In this document: in pieces, positions 22,485 through 33,899 of the stretch | Layout of the letters: the number at the start of each line of letters is the position of its first letter | Position numbering within the stretch: the first letter of the stretch is position 1 | Source: Ceriagrion tenellum | Taxonomy: Eukaryota > Arthropoda > Insecta > Odonata > Coenagrionidae | NCBI GenBank assembly: GCA_963169105.1 | Contig: OY720639.1 | Coordinates: forward strand, 124,393,117-124,457,116 | Reading direction: 5' to 3' | DNA: 64,000 nucleotides | Position numbers and translations under genes: made by a program | The notes under the pieces: model-generated | The model's input: only the letters and a program-made list of their open reading frames with translations | Told to the model about the DNA's origin: nothing | Database searches by the model: none

Positions 22485-23340
22485 GTCGTGTAAAACGAGG
22501 CGTTTATTTTTTAATGGCCGCATTTTTTTACCTTTTTTTATGATTTGCCTTGTGCTCATTTGTTTTCTAATATTTTTAGCGAGGATGTTTATGGGGATAT
22601 AATGCACGCGTAAAGAGTTTGGTAAAATGTATGACGTTAACGGACAATGGTTTCATCAAGGTGATATAATCGAATGCGTGTTTCACCAACAGGATGTATC
22701 AATCTATTTTAAGCAATTGGGTGTGTCTTTCCGTTGCGTTTTCCTTTCAGGTGTGCTCTTATTTCTTTCTCAGCTTTATTTTTAACTTTTCTCTTGTATT
22801 TGTAACGCATTTCATAAAAATCATGTCATTGTCTCACTCGATGATTCATAAAATTGTATTTCCTTACATTATTTTTTTAGATGATTTAGTGTTATATAAT
22901 GTGTGCAATGAGTTTCAAATTTCTACATGGCTGATATATTGGGAGTCTATTTATTGTCGGCATGTTGCTAAATATATTTATTATAACACACGTTTATTGT
23001 GCGCCGTGATATTTTTCACTTTTACACCAAAAAACAACCTTCACTCCTAATTTTCTCTCGTCTTGCTTTTCCAGTCGTCCCCTTTTTCAGTTTTTTTATT
23101 GTTGGGATTGTTTATTTTGGTAACATGACATCACTTTCCGGGCCTCGGGAACGTCGTCCTGTTACCTAGCCTAGTTGCGGAAATAGGCACTTTGAACGAG
23201 CTTCTTTTGCGCTGTGTTCAAATCACTTATAATTATCTCTGACTGTTACCATCGCTAAATATTAAACTATGCAGAAAGTTGCATTTGAAAATAATTTGCT
23301 TCAGCAAATATATATAAAACATATATAAAACAATATATTA
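22485..23340. other. Unassigned AT-rich sequence
   Basis: A 118-codon plus-strand ORF (22694-23050) is rich in F, I, Y and S, as expected for random T-rich DNA. The stretch 23305-23345 has imperfect 'ATATATAAAACA' repeats. No gene supported. Confidence 0.5.
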
Positions 23341-23344
23341 AACA

Positions 23345-24300
23345 GTCCGGTAGACGCACGCGGCGGCAGCACCGAGAGATACCAATTTGACCTCTATCAA
23401 GACGTTCTTGTTCGCTCGCCGCGACTTCGAGCGCACGTGTCGATTCCCAAATTGTGACGTAGGTCAGGGCGGGTGGTGTGAGGTCTCGCTAAAACCTCCG
23501 CCGGTGGCGCCTCCAGGCGGAGGAGTCGCTGAGTTCGAACTCCGATCTTAGGTAGTGAGTATCGAGATCAGTCTGCGTCGCAGATCACCGGAAAGATTGG
23601 AACAGGACTAACTAGACCCTTGATATGTTAATTAACCATTCATAGCTGTGAGCGCGAGTTCCTTCCCTCACGGGGAGGTAGTGGAGGGCATTCCGTCCCC
23701 CATTGCGTGCCCGCAGCAGCCGGGAGTGTTTGCATTGATCTTTGAACTGCAGCCTCCCTCTCTCTCTCTCCTCTTAAGCCTCCGTGCATGGTGGAGTCAT
23801 GGCTCTGCTCACGTGAGACTATGTGCCGCTGGGGGGTGAGACCTCATCCTCGCTCGGGATTGGCAGGCTGACAAGGGCAAGGAGGGCCTGGAAGGAAGTT
23901 GAGGGTCCCTGTTTGCTCTCGAGAATGTGCAGTCGGTATTCCACTCCTGCTCGGTGGGCTTCAAGTCTCCTTCTTCAAGTCTTACATCCCTTCTCGCCCG
24001 CATCGCAGACACCTCTCCTTGCCCTCAGGGTCGTCCTCCAACTCTTCTTATGTCTCCCACTTGTGCGACCTCTCTCTCTCTCCTAGCCCTCTTCCAACCC
24101 TCCTTCGTCTTTCACCCCCGTAATCAACCCCCCGGACTGCTTTCCAATTCTAAGAGGGTCGGTTTCGGAAGTATCCCCTCCTCTCTCCGGGAACCCCGCG
24201 TCAAATGGCTCGAGTATGGTAGGGATTCTCCTCGTTCTACATCATGTATCTCTTAGAGCGTGAGATCGCTTCCGATATTGGGCTTCGCGTGCACTCCCTC
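23345..24300. other. GC/CT-rich island
   Basis: CpG-containing block. Near 23455 TGACGTAGG resembles a CRE-type site, and GAGTTCGAACTCC at 23531-23543 resembles a tRNA B box, but no matching A box is convincing. ORFs on both strands (63-109 codons) overlap and show no motif. It could be a promoter region. Confidence 0.3.
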
Positions 24301-24304
24301 GACA

Positions 24305-25565
24305 AATCACTGATGATAGGCATATAGACAGGCCCCTGATGGGATCGTTATGTTCTATCCGAGATTTGGAAAATCTCTCCTCCGGATTATCTCTATAGTG
24401 CATGCGATTTATTGTGCTCGGATATGCTGTTCCTAAAAGCTAATTGTAGAGTCGCTCTTTTTCTAAACTTGGACGTTATTTATTTCTACGTCTGCGGCTT
24501 AAATAATCCCTCATAGTGACGCATGTAAAAGCCAAGATGATCTTTAAATAAGTCCGAAGTGTGCTAAATACTTCATATCCTTTAAAAAAATGGACGTTTT
24601 TTCCACTCAATAATTTATTGTCGGCCGCAATTTTGACTGTATAGCGCCATTTTTAAGGCAATTGGTGCCTCGAAAATGACGGAGTAGCGTCGGAGCCGCT
24701 AATGTAATGTTTTCTTAAATGCAATAATTCCACAAACTGATGCCTTAAAGTTTAAATCATCCATATTAATTCATGTCATTGTAAATTATAAAACCTAGAT
24801 GCGGCTTTTAAACGTTTGTTATAAACCTTTTTTTCGCTTTTGTGACGTTGATGGTAGATAAATTTGTTTCATGACAATTTAAGGCGATTCTAAAATTCTT
24901 ACAAGCCTCAAAATTGAAAATGTAGCTAACAAACAAGGTTTAAACTTACTTTTAATAATGAAAAATATTTGAGTTGATAAAAATTGTACGGAGAAAAGAA
25001 ATAAGTTAGTTCTGAGAAGAAGAAACGAATAATGAGTGAATATACGAGAGGAACGCGTTACGTGATGCACTTCCGTTCATTCATTAACATGACCATATTT
25101 TAAAAACAGTGTAGGAAATTTGGAGGTCATCATTAGTAGAATTCATCATGAAAATAAATAGCAACTGTGCAAAAAGTCGCAATGGGCAGACAATGAAAAG
25201 TAGTTTTTCTTTCAAATTATTGACGCTGATTATTTCTGGCTTTGTTTTTGTACTTGGGTTTAAGGATGGGGTAATTACTGAAATTTAGTTGATATCAAAA
25301 AGATAAAAAAGAGTTTTACTATTTCTAAATCCACAAGTGTAATACATTCGAAAGAGTAGTACTATAAGTTGCTTTTACTTATGCCTCATAAGGTATTTTT
25401 GAAAGTTTTAATCAATAGTCTTATATATTTGGCTAAGAACTTTCCTACGATGAAAGTTTAATTTAATTATATTTTTACTCTGACTTTAGTGATAGAATTT
25501 TTCCTCACTGACAATTTTCGTGTAGTTCGTATTCTATTGTTAAGTATAGTTTAATCAGTCTTTTA
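24305..25565. other. Unassigned AT-rich sequence
   Basis: I see no gene or structured repeat here. Confidence 0.5.
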
Positions 25566-25569
25566 GGCT

Positions 25570-25745
25570 TGTCTAGTCACCCAATCAGTCACTCTTAGCT
25601 TGTTATCAAGTTACCTGATAGCTAAACCAACGGAACTTGACCGGGATACCAATATTCCAGACGGAGAAAAACCCACTGAGACTGGACTCAAGCCCGCGGC
25701 CACAAGATAAGCAGAGGAACCGTCACCAGTACCGGCAACATAATT
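25570..25745 (-). repeat. tRNA-derived SINE-like sequence
   Basis: Read on the minus strand, an A-box-like TACTGGTGACGG (25731-25720) is followed about 36 bases on by a B-box-like GGGCTTGAGTCC (25695-25684), the spacing of a pol III tRNA promoter. A further 100 bases of unrelated body follow. No acceptor stem pairs, so it is not a functional tRNA. Exact ends are not defined. Confidence 0.5.
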
Positions 25746-25749
25746 ATTA

Positions 25750-27000
25750 AGATATGTTTATTTATTGAAAAGCAATACGAAAATATCCTTTTGTGCCAGC
25801 TAGCAAAAAATATAGTGCAATATAGACAGTCAAAAAACATTGAACAGTCATTTTTCAATCTACATGTTTTATTACTTCGTTAGGTCTTTATACGCCTTAT
25901 GTAATGAAATATGTTGCTAAGATCTGCATTCCTTTTTGTCATATTCTGAGGCTTTTAGTACATTACAGAACTTAGCTTCAAAACTTTGCCTCAGCTAGAT
26001 GGAAACTTAAATATTAACCATCTGTTATCCATGACATTCTTGTTCCTACGGTATTTATTTTGCCTCGAACGTACTCTTCACGTGTAATGTTTTTTCGCAT
26101 TTCTGGTCGCGGTGTCGCCGAAGGAAAACTAAGCGTAGGACCGAAAAAAATGAAATGACTTCTTCCACATTTGCGAGCGCGAAATTAAGGAATTTGGAGC
26201 ATGGAAAACTTATTATAAACTTATATAAACATGGAAAACTTATATCACAGTATTCGTATGCTGATTTGACTTTAATAATTGTTCCCTGTTGGAAACTAGT
26301 TCTTTTACTCCAAAAGAGTTTTGGAATAATAAGCAGATATGGAAGATTCTTGCACTTTGCTTTTATGTATTGGTAGCTACTTAACATCTTTTTGAAAAAA
26401 GAACTCATCCTATCCTTGATGCCATGCAACTCTTTGAACCTCACACCTTCAAGGCTTCAAATACCAGTAAATGAAAAAACATCTTTGTTTAAAATTAAAT
26501 CTAGTAGACTTTGGGCTATCATTACAACTATTCAGATCCTCTTGTTAGTTTTTAATATACATTGTTTCAGAATACATACTGATAATACAAAGTTGCCTTT
26601 GCGTTTTATATTCTTGGCTGCGGAATATATCGAAAAGAGTTTATTAACATAAGAGACATAGTAAGGTCGACATTATGAATTTTGTGAATGTAAAACGCTG
26701 ACGACCTTGCAAAATTGCGCTCATGTATTTCTGAAGCTTAGATGGAGAATCTTTGCTGGAGACGTAGACTTTCCTGATTTCCGGTTCCTCTTCAAAATTA
26801 TGTGCTTTACTCAACTTTGCTGGTTAATAGCTTTTAATGATATTTATAATATTCCGTTTTTATACTAAAGGAATAAAATTAATGTTAAAGGTAAACACTT
26901 GCACTTAAACCACTGCAGAGTTAAATAAAAAAATATTTATCATCGATAAAGGTGGCTGGCTATCTTATCCAAGTTCACGGAAAGCACGATTGGGTGGCTT
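25750..27000. other. Unassigned AT-rich sequence
   Basis: The phrase CATGGAAAACTTAT occurs at 26200 and 26230, a 30-base local tandem duplication. Overlapping ORFs on both strands (73-129 codons) have AT-driven composition. No gene supported. Confidence 0.5.
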
Positions 27001-27004
27001 GTGG

Positions 27005-27068
27005 CCTCTATGATTACTCAGAGTGCCAGAGTAATCATAGAGGATTCTTGCCTGAGTAATCATAGAGG
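27005..27068. repeat. Perfect 15-bp hairpin plus third copy
   Basis: CCTCTATGATTACTC (27005-27019), a 9-base loop, then its exact reverse complement GAGTAATCATAGAGG (27029-27043). The latter phrase occurs again directly at 27054-27068. Three copies in 64 bases, one inverted. Confidence 0.9.
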
Positions 27069-27069
27069 G

Positions 27070-28600
27070 TATATTATATATTTATTTCAACATCTATGGT
27101 GTTGTGTAATGAAATATTCGCTGGTTTCCTTTCTCCAGAGAATTGGCTCCCGAGAGAGAGTATAGTTGAATCGAATATATGTGATAGGTGAATCTAGAGG
27201 GTATGCTTTGATAAGAAATAATATTTTTTAAGGCCATATGCATTTTTTTAAACGTTTCATGCCCATTTAAACGAGGATTTTCTAAGTTTTCATTTTATCA
27301 ATAGGATTGCTCTCAGCCGCCATGCAAATAGATGACAGAAAAATTGCTTGAAGAAATAGATGAGCTCTTTTTATTATACAAAGCCAAGTGGGTGGCAAAA
27401 CCACGGTAAATAGATCGTAAATCATTCAGTTAACTTGGGACTTAGGGAACTCTTGACGTAATGGATATTAGCTTTTCAGTTTTTTTATTCGATTCAACTC
27501 ATGGTCTGTTTAAAATTGGGTCTTGAAAATGTTTTAATTTTCTTCCAATTTAATTGTTTTTTTAAATAACGTAGAAATTTTAGATTAAAGTGAATTAGAC
27601 CGGCTGAATGAGAAATTTGTTGAACAAAAGTTGGCTCCAACCGTTGGTGTATAATTTAAAGACACGGTAGAAAATTCCTGCCTGATGTGGCTCCGTCCCT
27701 TGATGGCCTTTTTTTTAATTATTCGGTGTACAAGATTATTTTCAATTAACTTAGCGCGATGGAAGAAGGAAAATTATTCACAGCTCGGGACAATACTGTA
27801 AGACCGTAAGTGGCATGCAGCTTCCTTCAAATATTTTGCTGAGAGAAACATAATATAATCTTTTCTAAATGTTTTTGTAGTTTACTTTACATGGTGGAAT
27901 CGTTTTTAACGAGAGATATACTGATTTTTCTAATGATAGAAAGTATCTGAGGTGTATATGATTAATACGTATTTATATAATTTCCAATGTGTTTATAATA
28001 AGTCAGTTCACTTATCATTTCATTTTTCAAAGATAATTCATTTTTTATTGTTCTGTCATATTTTATAACTGCAAAAAATAGAGGAAGGTGGTAACGGCAT
28101 AGAAATTAGAGTTTTAATGTAGATGACGTATTTTAAATTAATGCATGAAAGATTAAAAAATGATTCTACCCCTAAACCTAATAAAAATTCATATTGTAAA
28201 ATATAACATTTACCTGTGAAAAAAATCTTATCAATAATACAGACAATAAATACCCCAGAATTTACCAATGTATCGGATAAACATGCCCGTTATTCTCCAG
28301 AAGTTTTATAAAAGCGCACATATCATATCTTAACAGTCCGTGGTGAAATATGACAGTTTAATAAAATTGAAAGAAGGGAACTAAATTACTCGCTCAGATA
28401 AGGACTGCTCTGAATTGAAGCTGGCATGATTCTGTGGGCAAGAGATGGGGCCTGATTGCCATTATTTTTGAAGAGCGAATGACACGACTCTTCCATTGGA
28501 TACATTGTTAAGGACGGTAGGTTCGCTGTCAGTGGGTCGTCTTGAGGATTGAAAAATGTGTATCACGGATGCCTATTTGCGTTGCGCTCTGTGGGCTGAC
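27070..28600. other. Unassigned AT-rich sequence
   Basis: No supported gene or repeat. Confidence 0.5.
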
Positions 28601-29360
28601 TAGGATTATAAAGGGGAGGGAGAGGGGGTGGTTGGGAGGAGTTGAAGAGGGCGGACGGAGTTAGAGAATGGGGATATGGCTGGGGGTGAGATCACAATTA
28701 CGTGTCTCCGAGTGAGGTTCTTAATCCGGGTCACTGCGCCTTCCATCTTTACCGCCACTGAGCCTGGCTCGGAGCAACCAGACCTCCTCTGTCTCCCACT
28801 CTCTCCTCCGTCTTCACTCCTCCCTCTCCCTCCTCCTCTCGAACTTGGGAGTGTGGGGAGGAGATGTCTTACCCTTGGGTGCGGCGGAGGGGGCGGCGGG
28901 AGGGGGGGGGAGGAATGGAGCCAGTGGCTGGGGGCGGCGGGCCGCCCGAGCGGTGCACCACAGACGACTCTAGTGATGCCGGTGAGGCTGTTATGGAGCA
29001 ATTAAGGAGGTCGAGTGGGGAGGCGGGAGGAAGGGAGGGGAAAGGAGTCGCGGGTGTGGGGTCAGGGGGAGGCCGAAGGTTTGTGGGGACGGGGTCGAAA
29101 GGTTTTTTAGGGCCTCGGCTCCAACCGCCCGCGACTCTTCTTGAGGACCCGACTACCAAGGAAACTCCCAGACCCGAAAATTAAAAAGAAAATCAGGAAT
29201 AAAAAAAATGGGCGGCAGGTTCAGTAATTCACATCTGGGCCGGGGAAAGGTCGTGGGCGATGTGAGTTGTGCGGAGGTGAGGCTGTAAAGCTCAATCGCC
29301 AGAGTGCGTGCAGCAGGAGAAAGAAACCAGGTGGAGGGAAAAAGAAGCAATGGAAGGTAA
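28600..29360. other. GC-rich island, possible promoter/first exon
   Basis: The strongest GC-rich block in the window, with CT-rich then G-rich tracts, many CpG, and overlapping ORFs on both strands. A CT-rich leader (28780-28860) precedes ATG codons at 28864 and 28915, as in many animal 5' UTRs. No TATA box is evident. Confidence 0.35.
28864..29184 (+). CDS. Candidate first coding exon, unidentified
   Basis: A 106-codon ORF lies in the GC-rich island. Its second in-frame ATG at 28915 has a good context (GAGGAATGG) and begins MEPVAGGGGPPERCTTDDSSDAG. Immediately after that, CCG|GTGAGG (28981/28982) matches a splice donor. The acidic TTDDSSDAG segment is less repetitive than the rest. Beyond the donor the frame is Gly/Arg low-complexity, more like intron. 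So a short first exon of about 28864-28981 is conceivable, with the rest of the gene outside the window or unrecognised. I know no protein with this start, and composition could equally keep the frame open. Confidence 0.2.
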   Translation: MSYPWVRRRGRREGGGGMEPVAGGGGPPERCTTDDSSDAGEAVMEQLRRSSGEAGGREGKGVAGVGSGGGRRFVGTGSKGFLGPRLQPPATLLEDPTTKETPRPEN

Positions 29361-29364
29361 ATGG

Positions 29365-32300
29365 AAACGGCTGAGAAGGAGAGGAGATTGTGCTAGGTAA
29401 TGAAAGTCAAGGGAAGCCAAAATAATGAGGAAATTAGAGGAACACATTTTTTGTACAGCTAAGAGTGCCTTTATAATTTATAACATTCAACTCAAATTTA
29501 ATGAATAAAAAATTTGCTCGCATTGAATTTTTTTGGAATTTCATTTTTCGTGTGTCTATTTCACTGGAGTTCACTATCGGTTTTTTGCCACCCTGTTCTA
29601 TGGAAAATTTAACGATATTCTTGGGAATTTTGCGAAATAAACAGTTCTGTATTATCTGTGGTTTACTGTGGAACTGTATTATCTCGATCAGTATCCTTAA
29701 AACAATTTCTCATAAATGCATTCGAAAATTATATAAGGAGTGTTAAAATTGTACTAAAGCAAATCCTACTGAAACAATCGACAAGTAAAGATTATTACTC
29801 TAAAGGAAATAAGGGTTTGTGTAATAGAAGAATTTTTTGTCTTGAGCATTCCATTTGGATACATGGGCTGATTCTGAAGGCTGAATGAAAATAAAATATG
29901 TGTATTTTTCCTCTCTCAATGGTGTGTAGAAACTGAGATATTAGTGAATGCAAAAATATTAACGAATGAGTGAAAATCAGAAAGGCTTATAACGAGAAAC
30001 GCTTCTCGAATAGCACCCATTGAATCGCACTAAAATGCAGGCTTGGATACTTGAGATCCTCCTGGCCTATTGTCGCCAAACTGTGCAATAATGTGCAGAT
30101 GTTACTGTAGCTGTTGTACTGAAGTGCCCGCGTGTGCATTCAATGTAATTGATTGGTACCCGACCTGAAGTAAAGAGCTCTCCTCCACTTTTTAGAGGAG
30201 TGGGTTTTGCGATTTAATGCGCTAGTGTGTGCAGTCCATTGTCAGCGTCTTAGAAGAGACGTGAAGTACAGAGGACCTCGATATTCAGATTTACGACATT
30301 TTGTCTCTCCGTGAGGTACAACGTTGATGCAAGCATTCATGGAGTGTGACAGACTAGACGAGGACAATAAAGGCGAAACAAAATTAGAATTTTGTTTTCT
30401 CTTTACTAACTTTTGCTTTTTTTGCAAGTGATAGGCATTAAACTAAAGCGATTCTATTTTATTCCACTGGATGTATGTAAAACTCGGCGGTGGCAGTAAT
30501 GAGCTACGTAAAAATGATTACTTAATATAAATATTACGTTTAAAGTGAATTTAGCGGTAGCAAGTTTTTTTCCCATTTGTGATGAAAAAATGCCCTATTG
30601 TGTCGGTTATTAAAAGTGACACAGTTTTATGTAAATTGCGTGCCAAAATCTTGGATTTCATTTCAATTATCTCTGTGATTTTGTTTAGGAATTCTGATAT
30701 AGTGCGATGCATCTACATTATGATAAGCTATTTTCAAGTAGGAAAATGTTGTAGACCATGTCTTGTGCTAATTCTATTTGATGACATTTTTAGCCTAAGG
30801 CTGTGTAGTATCGAAATATCGTTATCGTGTGTATTCGGTGTATTCTATTTGCGGGCCTAACATTGATAATGTTTTATACAAAGAGCCCAAGTCTTGCCTT
30901 TGTTTTCAAGCTACCTTGAGTGTGGCAAATTTTCGGCGGAGTATAAAAATGTAATGAAGGCAAAGGCTTAACCTGAATGACGAAAAGGATTCTTGGAAAA
31001 TCGTGAAAATGGCTGGGAACGAAAGGATCATCTGGAATGGAGGCAAGGGGATGTCTTTGAGCAGAGAGAAAACTGGAGAGTGGGAGCAGTGTAAAAAAAA
31101 GCCTGAAATGAGGGCGAGGAAGTGAATGTGGGTTAAAGGAATGTCTGGGGAAATATAATGAGAACAGGGAGGAAGGAAACATAAATATCCATACGAGTGC
31201 AAACATTTTGACGTTTCGCGCTCCAGGAAAAAATACCGCAAAAGGATTTTCCGTCGAGGAGGTGATATATAGGGGCTGTTTTGAGGGATTTCCTTAATTG
31301 CGTATTTCCATTGAGGTTAAGATGATTTCCAGCGTTTCTTTCAGTTAAAAAATATTTTTCCTTTTAAATAGGACGGTGACGTTTGAATAAGGTTATATGC
31401 CTTACCTTGTCTCTCTGTCGCTTCAAGACACGTTTTTCCTCAAGGACCGTTTTATATTCCGCCTTCGTTTGGTTATATTTATTTCGTTGCCACAAAGAAT
31501 AATTGACAAAGTTAAATGTTCCTTCTCATTATCTGTCCGTCGATGCAGCGTAAGGAACCATGGAATCACTAGTACCCAAAACATTGATATGCATATTTTG
31601 TTCGAGACTGCCTCGTCCTTGGCGTCCTTGTAGAACCTAGGATCAGTGATTCAAACTCGAGTTTAAATACAGGATTTTAGATGGAGACCAAGGTTGAAAT
31701 TGGGATCATAGGTTGAAATCTGAAATTAGTCAATCCTCCTGTTTCTCAAGTCGATAGACTTGATGAAAGTGTATTTTTTGCGACACTAATATCTTAGCTC
31801 TTTAACATCTTTATTTTCTTTATCACACCAGTTGAGTCGTAAATTTATCTGAGGCGATTTTGAGGGAAAAAATGTCTTTTATTTAACTAACTTTTAAACT
31901 TTAAAACTATCTTTTATTTTCAGGATATCATATCACTTCTGCGTTGCGCAATATCCTTATAAATGGCTTCATTTTAAATATTTCATTAATGAACGAACTA
32001 TGACTTGAATAAGGAAATCATCCGGGAAAATATGCAGGTTTACAGGTGAGAAAATGAACGCCAACTTATTATAATGCAAGTGATATTTTGAGAGGATATA
32101 ATCACGTTATTTTTTATGAGCAAGGCATAAAAAAATGTGCATCAAATGATAAATCAGTGATTGAATTTGGAACCCTTCTAAAGAGCTGAGTCGATCTTGC
32201 TGAGATCCATAATTCTTATTTGCATCTTATAACATCTTTAATTACTCCCTTAATGAGTACATTCTTTAAAGAACTGATCGTGAAGTACCCTATGCTATAA

Positions 32301-33680
32301 TATTTTCTCCCTAGCAAAACTGAATTTCCTGGACAATAGCGCGGTGCGGTGAATAAATTATTATAATCCATCCCATTACTCCATGTGACGCACGTTGTTA
32401 CCCATTTATGTAATTTACTTCCGAATTGATGCGTGTGCCAAAAATGATTTTTTGTTTTGCACTAATCACAGGCATGGAATGGAGAATTAATTCAGCACAC
32501 CTGTCTGAAGATACAGCATCTTTAATCTACAGTTCACGCCAACTCTTTTGTGTGGATGCACTGGGTCCCGGATTTCGTCACAGACATCCTCCAAACATCC
32601 GTCTTCTCGGTTTGAAGCGAGGCCTTATCGAGCGCTTCCTCGTGCCTTTCGGAAGACTTCCATCAGATCTTTCCGACGGGAGACGTCTCCTCATTCCCTA
32701 CTGAAGCCTTTCTCCCATCTCTTCCCACTCTTCAGAGAGTCTCCATTCCATTAAGCACAGTTTGCTTTCGTCCCGAAAAAAACCTCTCGCAAATCCCATT
32801 GATCGCCTTTTTCTCTCTCCTCTCAGCGGTTCTCTCCGTAAAAATCGTCGATTTCAACCAATTCACAGCGATCTCACCTCTGCCGAAAAAAGCTCCATTC
32901 TTTTTTTCTACCGCATCTCCCTCCCTTAATTCCTTGGATGTGAAAGATCCTTTTATTTGTTTTTATCTTTCGTCAGAGGAATCAACGTTTCCTAATCCAA
33001 AGTGCATTAGTACTTCCTTCAGAAAACTTTGCCTTAAATAAATAGCGTGAAATACTCAATCTGGAATCCTTTCCATAGAATTCTTTAGGCTTGAAAATTG
33101 AGCCTATTGCTACACATTATAGACATGGCTCCAGGAATTATAAAAAAATGGTGGAATAGCATTTATATGTGCTCTACAATATGATAAGATATGGAGCTAC
33201 ATATGGGTGAAGTTGTACTCCACGATGTAAAAATACCAGCTACCTGCTAAGTACCTCTTCATGACATTTATGGGATTATTTGACGTATAGCTCATGGAAA
33301 AATTTAGTCTTTATGTATTTACTCCATCAGTTAAACAATACTACCATGGCATTTATGCAAAGCAATAGAGATTCTATGTATCTCATCATAGACTGCTCCT
33401 GAAACTTTTTATATGTTTTGTACAATTTTGTAAGAGGTATATAATTATGCGTCATACGTTATGTTACGTCAGCTAAGCATGAAGCTAGCGACATATGTAT
33501 GCCTGATGATTTTAATTTTTAGGTGTTTATTATGAATAAGTGACTTTCGCGCTCTTACTGAACCTTTTCCATTCTCAATGTATTTGAAGATTATATACAT
33601 ATTGAGAGGTTTAATCGTGGTTCTTTCATACCCAGGAGCACTGTTTTAAATACTTACATGAAAGTTACATTGGCTACATT
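29365..33680. other. Unassigned AT-rich sequence
   Basis: No supported gene in over 4 kb. Minus-strand ORFs of 110-111 codons near 30874-31241 overlap each other in different frames and have no motif. A modest CT-rich patch at 32540-32900 also lacks recognisable coding. Confidence 0.5.

Positions 33681-33682
<2 letters not shown>

Positions 33683-33769
<87 letters not shown>
33683..33769. repeat. (TA)n microsatellite, 87 bp
   Basis: Uninterrupted alternating AT over about 43 units. A shorter AT-rich near-palindrome, GTTATATATATATTTATATA, lies downstream at about 33873. Confidence 0.95.
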
Positions 33770-33771
<2 letters not shown>

Positions 33772-33784
33772 CCTCATTCTATCA

Positions 33785-33813
33785 CTGATGAAGGTGCGGG
33801 CGACCCACCGAAA
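33785..33813 (+). repeat. Hammerhead-like motif beside (TA)n
   Basis: CTGATGA, one unpaired A, then GGT/GGG pairing with CCC/ACC around a CGA loop (two-base bulge), then GAAA. Same plan as the apices of the palindromes at 13.1 and 17.7 kb. Just downstream AAACTC-GT-GAGTTT forms a small stem. It may be the end of an unrecognised retroelement. Confidence 0.5.
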
Positions 33814-33899
33814 ATTTTAAACTCGTGAGTTTCCTTATTATATGTTTTATGTTTTGTGTCACCCTGTGACGAAGTTATATATATATTTATATATAACTG

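Noticed and set aside
22694..23050. 118-codon ORF resembling a membrane protein
   Set aside because: Phe/Ile/Leu content follows from T-rich DNA; no conserved feature.
23531..23543. B-box-like GAGTTCGAACTCC
   Set aside because: No convincing A box at the right distance.
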